Source of the DNA: AC-56 sp963702195
GTDB lineage: Bacteria; Actinomycetota; Thermoleophilia; Solirubrobacterales; 70-9
Assembly (NCBI GenBank): GCA_963702195.1
Contig: OY969725.1
Span: 62,001 to 126,000, forward strand
DNA: 64,000 nucleotides
Reading direction: 5' to 3'
Shown here one piece after another: positions 59,203 through 64,000 of this stretch. A program made the translations under genes and the position numbers. The notes beneath the pieces were generated by a model that saw nothing but the letters and a program-made list of their open reading frames with translations, searched no databases and was not told the origin of the DNA. Every line of letters starts with the position of its first letter. Position 1 is the first letter of the stretch.

Positions 59203-59721
59203 TTAGTCCCGGGGCGTTCGCTCGGGCATCTGGATTCGCGCCATCCCCCTGATCATGAAGTAGAAGAGCGCCCCCGAGACCACCAGGACAACGGTGGTTC
59301 CGATCGCCTCGAGGACGGTCTCGACCTGGATCAAGCCGAGCGTCGCGGAGAGCATCGCCAGGGCGAGGAACGCCTGAAAGCCGAGCACCGCCCAGTAGCG
59401 CGCCTTCCACATGCCCCATGCCATCGCGCTCACCAGGACCGCGATGATGCCGACCGCGACCGGGCTCGGGCTCGCGCCGCGGACGGTGTCGTGGCCGGTC
59501 GCCGCCAGCACCGCGGAGACCCAGAAGACGACCGCGATCAGAGCCGAGATGACGGCGCCGATCGTGACGATCCTTGGCCGCTCTCCCTGCTCCAGCGGCT
59601 CGAGCTTCTCGCGCGCGGTCTGGTTCTTCTCCTCGTATCGCGCGGCCATCTGCTCGCGCCGCTCGACGGCCTTGGACTTGCGCTTTTGGCGCGCGGCCCG
59701 CTTTCGCTCGCGGTCCGCCAT
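59203..59721 (-). CDS. Membrane protein with basic N-terminal coiled-coil
   Basis: The 172-residue protein begins with a highly charged KRxARQKRKSKAVERREQ region, then has four hydrophobic helices (IVTIGAVISALIAVVFWVSAVL, VAVGIIAVLVSAMAWGMW, YWAVLGFQAFLALAMLSATLGLI, IGTTVVLVVSGALFYFMI). Its ATG overlaps the thiE stop (TGATG). No family recognised; it could be a transport or stress membrane protein. Confidence 0.78.
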   Translation of the reverse strand: MADRERKRAARQKRKSKAVERREQMAARYEEKNQTAREKLEPLEQGERPRIVTIGAVISALIAVVFWVSAVLAATGHDTVRGASPSPVAVGIIAVLVSAMAWGMWKARYWAVLGFQAFLALAMLSATLGLIQVETVLEAIGTTVVLVVSGALFYFMIRGMARIQMPERTPRD

Positions 59722-60416
59722 CAGCGAGCGAGCTCTGGAGGGCGAACGGCGGCGTGCTCCGGCAGCGCAGCGCGCAGCGCGTGGGCCGCTGCCTCCGGGT
59801 CCGCCGAGTCTCGAATCGCGCGCACCACGACTACGCGCTCGGCGCCCGCGTCGGCGACCTCGGCCACGTTGCCGGTCTCGATTCCCCCGATCGCGAACCA
59901 CGGGATGGTCGCTTCGCGTGCGGCGAACTCGACGAGGCCGAGGCCCGACGCCGGCCGGCCCTCCTTCGTCGGTGTGGCCCAGACCGGCCCGACGCTGACC
60001 TGGTCCGGCCGCTCGCGGCCCTTCGCGTTGATCGCCGCGATGAGCTGGTCGGTGGAATGGGTCGAGAGACCCACGATCGCGTCGGGGCCCGCGCCGGCGC
60101 GAGCGTCGGCGACCGAGGCGTCGTCCTGGCCGACGTGGACACCGTCGGCGCCGCACGCCTCGACCAGGTCGGGGCGGTCGTTCAGCACGAAGAGCGCCCC
60201 GTGCTCGCTCGCCATTCGCCGAAACGGCTCCGAGAGGGAGATCAGCTCCTCTGCGCAGCGCGGTGCCTTCTCGCGAAGCTGGACGATGTCCGCGCCGCCG
60301 CGGAGGGCCGCCTCGAGCAGCGGCGTCGGGTCGCGCCCGCCCGGCAGGCCTTCGCAGACGAAGTACAGCCGGGCGTTGCAAAGGCGGCGAAGGCGTTCGT
60401 CCCGTGACAGTGCCAT
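59721..60416 (-). CDS. thiE: Thiamine phosphate synthase
   Basis: The 231-residue TIM barrel joins HMP pyrophosphate and thiazole phosphate. LYFVCEGLPGG opens the fold; GGADIVQLREK, LFVLNDRPDLVEACGADGVHVGQDD, VGLSTHSTDQL and SVGPVWATPTKEG are the family motifs. It diverges from the riboswitch-controlled thiO gene, leads a membrane-protein-cupin-lpd operon and lacks a riboswitch of its own. The long frame upstream over thiO is a shadow. Confidence 0.95.
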   Translation of the reverse strand: MALSRDERLRRLCNARLYFVCEGLPGGRDPTPLLEAALRGGADIVQLREKAPRCAEELISLSEPFRRMASEHGALFVLNDRPDLVEACGADGVHVGQDDASVADARAGAGPDAIVGLSTHSTDQLIAAINAKGRERPDQVSVGPVWATPTKEGRPASGLGLVEFAAREATIPWFAIGGIETGNVAEVADAGAERVVVVRAIRDSADPEAAAHALRAALPEHAAVRPPELAR

Positions 60417-60499
60417 GCATGTGAGTCTCGCAGCCGGACGAGCCGTACGTCGCCCATCGAGACGTCGTCTCGCCTGAGCGCGAGTACCATGGGTTTCAC

Positions 60500-60592
60500 A
60501 ACGGGAGCCTCCATAAACGGGCTGAGAGGGCGGCAATCCGGCCGCCGACCGTCTGAACCTGATCCGGGTAATGCCGGCGCAGGGATGGTGGC
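60500..60592 (+). promoter_or_regulatory. Thiamine pyrophosphate riboswitch (THI element)
   Basis: The conserved sequence of the TPP aptamer is present: GGGAGCC, GGGCTGAGAGGG at about 60529-60540, the CCGACCGTCTGAACCTGAT core and CCGGGTAATGCCGGCGCAGGGA at about 60563-60584. It precedes thiO by about 45 bases, so it should turn off thiO-thiS-thiG when thiamine pyrophosphate is plentiful. A weak TACCAT -10 box lies at 60485-60490. Confidence 0.93.
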
Positions 60593-60635
60593 GCGGACCG
60601 CCCTCCAGGCCGGCGAATGACGCGGAAAGGCGATC

Positions 60636-61895
60636 GTGCGCCAGGACACCAGCGGAAGCAGCGACAGCACCGGGGACGTCGTCGTCCCGCTGCGCCGTCT
60701 GCGCGCCCATGACGGTGGACGCGATCGCCTGGACGCCGTGATCGTCGGCGGCGGCACCATCGGGCTTGCGTGCGCTTGGCGCGCCGCGCGCCGCGGGCTC
60801 CGGGTGCGGGTGCTCGAGCGAGACGAGCCCGGCTCGGGTGCGACTCACGTGGCGGCGGGCATGCTGGCTCCGGTCGGCGAGGCCAACTGGGGCGAGGACG
60901 CGGTGGTTCGAATGGCGGCCGCCTCCGCGCTCCGGTGGCCGGAGTTCGCCGCGGAGCTCCAGCGTGACAGCGGGCTGGAGCCCGGGTACGAGGCCCGCGG
61001 GGCGATCCACGTGGCGCTCGATCGCGACGAGGCCTCCGAGCTCCGCCGGCGCTTCGAGCTGATGTCGTCGCTGGAGCTCGCCGTCGAGTGGCTTCCCCCA
61101 CGTAAATGCCGCGAGCTCGAGCCGGGCCTCTCGGTGAGCTGCACGGCCGGCGTCCATCTCCCCGGAGAGGCCGCCGTCGATCCGCGCCTGCTCGTGCCCG
61201 CCCTCGTGGCGGCGGTGGACGCAGCGGGCGGCGAGGTGCTGACGCGCACGGAGGTGGTCGACGCGATCTTCGAGGAGGACCGGGTTGCCGGAGTCGTGAC
61301 GTCTGAGGGCCGGGAGCATCGAGCCGACCGGGTCGTGCTCGCGACCGGGGCGTGGTCGGGTGCCGGGTCCTGGTTGCCGCCAAGCGCTCGCCCGCCGGTC
61401 CGTCCGGTCAAGGGCCAGCTCCTCGTGCTGCGTGGGAGCCCCGAGCAGGTCGTCTCCACGCACATCGTCAACACGGAGCGGGTGTACGTCGTGCCCCGCG
61501 CCGACGGGCGGCTCGTCGTGGGAGCGACGGTCGAGGAGCGGGGCTTCGACCTCCAGGTGACCGCCGGCGGCGTTCACGAGCTGCTGCGCGAGGCCTACAG
61601 GACGCTCCCCGACGTCGCCGAGCTCGAGCTCGTCGAGACGCTCGCAGGCCTCCGGCCGGGAACGCCCGACAACGCGCCGCTCATCGGACCGGGGACTCTC
61701 GACGGCCTGATGCTCGCGACTGGCCACTACCGCAACGGCATGCTGCTGACGCCGGTGACCGCGGATGCGGTCGCCGCGATGCTCGCCGGTGATCCCGTGC
61801 CGCCGGAGGTGCAGCCGGCCCACCCCGGGCGCCTCGGCGTTGACAATGCGCCGGGGTTGGCCGCCGCGCGTGAGGGGGAAGGTGTATCACCGTGA
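60636..61895 (+). CDS. thiO: Glycine oxidase ThiO (FAD-dependent)
   Basis: The 419-residue flavoprotein oxidises glycine to iminoglyoxylate, the thiazole precursor. DAVIVGGGTIGLACAWRAARRGLRV is the FAD loop, GATHVAAGMLAPVGEA the ThiO signature, and ATGHYRNGMLLTPVTADAVAAML the C-terminal FAD motif. Start GTG 60636 follows the riboswitch. The frame's 30-residue N-terminal extension before the FAD loop is longer than usual. Its stop overlaps the GTG of thiS. Confidence 0.92.
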   Translation: MRQDTSGSSDSTGDVVVPLRRLRAHDGGRDRLDAVIVGGGTIGLACAWRAARRGLRVRVLERDEPGSGATHVAAGMLAPVGEANWGEDAVVRMAAASALRWPEFAAELQRDSGLEPGYEARGAIHVALDRDEASELRRRFELMSSLELAVEWLPPRKCRELEPGLSVSCTAGVHLPGEAAVDPRLLVPALVAAVDAAGGEVLTRTEVVDAIFEEDRVAGVVTSEGREHRADRVVLATGAWSGAGSWLPPSARPPVRPVKGQLLVLRGSPEQVVSTHIVNTERVYVVPRADGRLVVGATVEERGFDLQVTAGGVHELLREAYRTLPDVAELELVETLAGLRPGTPDNAPLIGPGTLDGLMLATGHYRNGMLLTPVTADAVAAMLAGDPVPPEVQPAHPGRLGVDNAPGLAAAREGEGVSP

Positions 61896-62098
61896 TCGTC
61901 GAGCTCAACGGGCGTGCGGCGGAGCTCCCCGACGGCGCGACCGTGGCCGACGCCGTGGAGGCCGTCGGCGTGAACGGCGAGACCCGTGGAGTCGCCGTCG
62001 CGGTGGACGGTGAGGTGGTGCGAAGGGCCGATTGGGTGACCGTGCCGCTGGCCGACCGGCAGGCGGTGGAGGTCGTGAGGGCGGTGCAGGGTGGCTGA
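61892..62098 (+). CDS. thiS: Sulfur carrier protein ThiS
   Basis: The 68-residue beta-grasp protein ends in Gly-Gly (AVQGG), the site of adenylation and thiocarboxylate formation used to deliver sulfur to thiazole. IVELNGRAAELPDGATVADAVE is the family start. It starts GTG 61892 within the end of thiO and overlaps thiG by 8 bases, so all three are coupled. Confidence 0.92.
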   Translation: MIVELNGRAAELPDGATVADAVEAVGVNGETRGVAVAVDGEVVRRADWVTVPLADRQAVEVVRAVQGG

Positions 62099-62903
62099 TC
62101 AGCAGGTGGCACGCGAGGCCGCGCAGGCCGAGGACGCGCGATTCGAGCTCGGCGGACGGACGTGGGGCTCGCGACTGATCGTCGGCACGGGCGGGTTCCG
62201 GTCGCTGGAGTCGATGGAGCAGGCCCTGGTCGCGTCCGGCGCCGAGATCGTCACGGTGGCGCTCCGCCGCGTGGACCCGACCGCAAAGGGGTCGGCCCTC
62301 GAGCTCATCGATCGGCTACAGAAGTTCGCCCTGCCCAACACCGCCGGCTGCTACACGGCGCGGGACGCCGTGCGCACCGCGAGGCTCGCGCGGGAGGCGT
62401 TCGAGACCGATTGGATCAAGCTGGAGGTGATCGGGGACGACCGGACGCTGTTCCCGGACGCGGTGGAGCTGATCCAGGCCGCCGAGACCCTGGTCGACGA
62501 GGGCTTCACCGTGCTCCCGTACACGAACGACGATCCGATCCTGGCCCGCCGGCTCGAGCACGTCGGCTGCGCCGCTGTGATGCCGCTCGGCTCCCCGATC
62601 GGATCGGGCAGGGGGATCGCGAACCCAGCCAACATCCAGATCGTCGTCGAGCAGGCATCCGTTCCCGTGGTCCTCGACGCAGGCATCGGTACCGCCTCGG
62701 ACGCTGCTTTAGCGATGGAGCTTGGCTGCGACGGCGTGCTGCTCTCGAGCTCCGTTGCCCGGGCGAAGGACCCGGAGCGGATGGCCAGCGCGATGCGAGC
62801 GGCAGTCGAGGCCGGCTATGCGGCGCGCCGCGCTGGTCGCATCGCGCGCAGGTTCCACGCCGAGGCGTCGACGCCGGACGAGGGTCTGCCGGAACTGGGC
62901 TAG
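62091..62903 (+). CDS. thiG: Thiazole synthase ThiG
   Basis: The 270-residue TIM barrel makes the thiamine thiazole from DXP, iminoglyoxylate and ThiS thiocarboxylate. Lys110 in TDWIKLEVIGD is the Schiff-base lysine; LIVGTGGFRSLESMEQAL, VALRRVDP and MPLGSPIGSGRGIANPANI are the family motifs. Start GTG 62091 overlaps thiS. Its end overlaps the convergent gene by 4 bases. Confidence 0.95.
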   Translation: MADQQVAREAAQAEDARFELGGRTWGSRLIVGTGGFRSLESMEQALVASGAEIVTVALRRVDPTAKGSALELIDRLQKFALPNTAGCYTARDAVRTARLAREAFETDWIKLEVIGDDRTLFPDAVELIQAAETLVDEGFTVLPYTNDDPILARRLEHVGCAAVMPLGSPIGSGRGIANPANIQIVVEQASVPVVLDAGIGTASDAALAMELGCDGVLLSSSVARAKDPERMASAMRAAVEAGYAARRAGRIARRFHAEASTPDEGLPELG

Positions 62904-63481
62904 GAGCGCCGGCGCCTGGCGACCTGGCGGTCGGTCCACTCGCCAACCGTTCCGAAGGCCCATGCCGTGCGATGCGCGGCACGGCCCACGGGCGAGTCGT
63001 CGAGCGGCTCGATCGCCGCATCCGGAGTCGCCGCCAGCGCCACCGCTGCCTTGCGGACCGCGCTCACCTGCCGGCGCATCCGGCGCTCCCACGAGCCGCA
63101 GAACTCCGCCAGGGTCGTGTCGCCGCGACGCTCGCTGACGGCCGCCAGATACGCCAGCAGGGTGGTCACGTGCTCGAGGTCGTCGACCGCCAGGCGCAGC
63201 GCCTGGTTTCGCTCCAGGAAGCGGTCGAAGACCGCGCCGCGGATCACCCCGAGGTTCGCCCCGCCTCCCTGGGCGGCGACGTCTCCGTACAGGTCGTGGC
63301 GGGCGGTCAGCGGCCCCAGCTCGTCGAGGAGCTTCCCCAGCGACTCCGTCGCCTTGTCGAGCGGCTCCCGGGCGTCCGTCCCGTCGACGGCGAGGGCCAT
63401 GCGGCCGAGGCGCTTGGCGGCCTGGCGGCCGGTGACGTAGAGCTCGCGGTAGCCGCGATTCTCGGCGGGATGGAGCGGCAC
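62900..63481 (-). CDS. Uncharacterised helical protein
   Basis: The 193-residue protein has no signal peptide and is mostly alpha-helical. Blocks that look conserved are MPLHPAENRGYRELYVTGRQ, RFLERNQALRLAVDDLEHVTTLLAYLA, SWERRMRRQVSAVRKA and AAIEPLDDSPVGRAAH. The pattern suggests a four-helix bundle, perhaps binding lipids or metal, but no known motif is recognisable. It lies 32 bases downstream of the DNA ligase and may be in its operon. Function unknown. Confidence 0.68.
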   Translation of the reverse strand: MPLHPAENRGYRELYVTGRQAAKRLGRMALAVDGTDAREPLDKATESLGKLLDELGPLTARHDLYGDVAAQGGGANLGVIRGAVFDRFLERNQALRLAVDDLEHVTTLLAYLAAVSERRGDTTLAEFCGSWERRMRRQVSAVRKAAVALAATPDAAIEPLDDSPVGRAAHRTAWAFGTVGEWTDRQVARRRRS

Positions 63482-63513
63482 CGGCGAACCGTAGTGAAAC
63501 TTGGGCTACGGCA

Positions 63514-64000
63514 TCAGGCGGGCGGCGGCTCCGGGCGCTCGAAGACGACGTCCTCGGGGGGCTTGTCGTCGCGCAGTCCCTTGTAGACCGGGGCACGGAG
63601 CGTTCGCGCGGCGGTCCACTCGCGGAACTCGACCTGGGCGACCAGCTTCGGCTCGACGAAGACGGCTTCGCGCGGCGGCTGGCGGCCGGTGAAGGGGCTC
63701 CGCTTGGTGCGCAGCGGCTCGAGCAGGCCCGCGAGGCGGTCCAGCTCCGCATCGGTGAACCCGGTCCCGACGCGCCCCGCGTACTTGAGGTGGCGCTCGC
63801 CGTCCTCCTGCTCCCAGTAGCCGACCAGCAGGGCGCCGAGCGTGCTCCCGCGGCGGCCCTGTCCCGGCAGCCAGCCTCCGATGACGAGCTCCTGGCCGGT
63901 CAGGTTCTTGACCTTCAGCCACGCGCGGGTGCGGCGGCCCGGCAGGTAGCGGCTGTCGAGGCGCTTGGCGACTAGCCCCTCCAGCTCCCGCTGCCTGGTG
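63514..64000 (-). CDS. ATP-dependent DNA ligase (LigD ligase-domain type), 3' part
   Basis: About 161 residues are visible and the gene runs off the right edge. EGLVAKRLDSRYLPGRRTR is ligase motif IV, WLKVK motif V, and the rest is the OB-fold (GYWEQEDGERHLKYAGRVGTGF, then LVAQVEFREWTAARTLRAPV) up to the stop at 63514-63516. The pattern fits the ligase domain of actinobacterial NHEJ ligases (LigD or stand-alone LigC-like); the active-site lysine lies outside the window. Whether it is fused to primase and nuclease domains cannot be seen. Confidence 0.88.
   Translation of the reverse strand, partial: TRQRELEGLVAKRLDSRYLPGRRTRAWLKVKNLTGQELVIGGWLPGQGRRGSTLGALLVGYWEQEDGERHLKYAGRVGTGFTDAELDRLAGLLEPLRTKRSPFTGRQPPREAVFVEPKLVAQVEFREWTAARTLRAPVYKGLRDDKPPEDVVFERPEPPPA

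Noticed and set aside
59721..61823. 700-residue frame joining thiE to sequence antisense to thiO
   Set aside because: Only the last 231 residues are ThiE; the rest is the shadow of thiO and the riboswitch.

Overview
The window is very GC-rich chromosomal DNA with tightly packed genes, many one- to four-base stop/start overlaps, frequent GTG and TTG starts and several apparently leaderless promoters. This gene style, together with secreted Lys-rich small proteins, a DUF4333 lipoprotein, LigD-type ligase and a Tat lipoprotein, points to an actinobacterium. My best guess is a deep lineage such as Thermoleophilia/Solirubrobacterales; that placement is inference, not proof. I see no phage, transposon, integron or CRISPR array.

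Region 1 (1-18 kb) is a sugar-catabolism block. After an autoregulated ArsR/SRPBCC pair come two long minus-strand operons. One (5960 to 926) encodes a HAD phosphatase, a xylose-isomerase-like protein, xylulokinase, a Gfo/Idh/MocA dehydrogenase and a shikimate-dehydrogenase-like protein. The other (13844 to 6998) encodes a complete sugar ABC importer followed by araB, araA and araD. An aldo/keto reductase lies between them. A galactose locus follows: a 53-residue protein translationally coupled to galT, then galK, with a divergent secreted aldose 1-epimerase (galM) that is a multiply frameshifted pseudogene.

Region 2 (17-25 kb) carries redox genes. An HxlR regulator diverges from a tautomerase/alcohol dehydrogenase pair across a 101-bp region with two direct repeats. 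A molybdopterin oxidoreductase is paired with an FAD/NAD reductase, followed by an enoyl-CoA hydratase and three SDR proteins, two of which are paralogous extended SDRs.

Region 3 (25-46 kb) is rich in secreted and poorly characterised proteins: an FGE-fold protein without the usual cysteines and a decayed copy of its 5' end, three members of a small secreted Cys-pair family, a tandem-domain secreted protein, an S10 carboxypeptidase, a subtilase-like giant with FG-GAP-like repeats and a Glu in place of the catalytic Asp, a secreted alpha/beta hydrolase, a D,D-carboxypeptidase and a rhomboid protease. It also holds a membrane diguanylate cyclase, a highly acidic protein, glutamate dehydrogenase and two tRNA-Ala genes (anticodons CGC and TGC).

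Region 4 (45-60 kb) is a 2-oxoacid dehydrogenase centre on the minus strand. One E1alpha-E1beta-E2 set follows a peroxiredoxin and a DsbA-like protein; a second E1alpha-E1beta-E2 set is followed by an amino-acid dehydrogenase, lipB and lipA, which fits branched-chain amino-acid breakdown with its own lipoyl supply. The only E3 gene in the window (lpd) sits about 1.6 kb upstream of the first set in a thiE-led operon.

Region 5 (60-64 kb) has a TPP riboswitch in front of thiO-thiS-thiG, diverging from thiE, then an uncharacterised helical protein and the 3' end of an ATP-dependent DNA ligase running off the window. Thiamine synthesis next to TPP-dependent E1 enzymes and lipoate genes makes the right-hand 15 kb a coherent cofactor-plus-enzyme neighbourhood.
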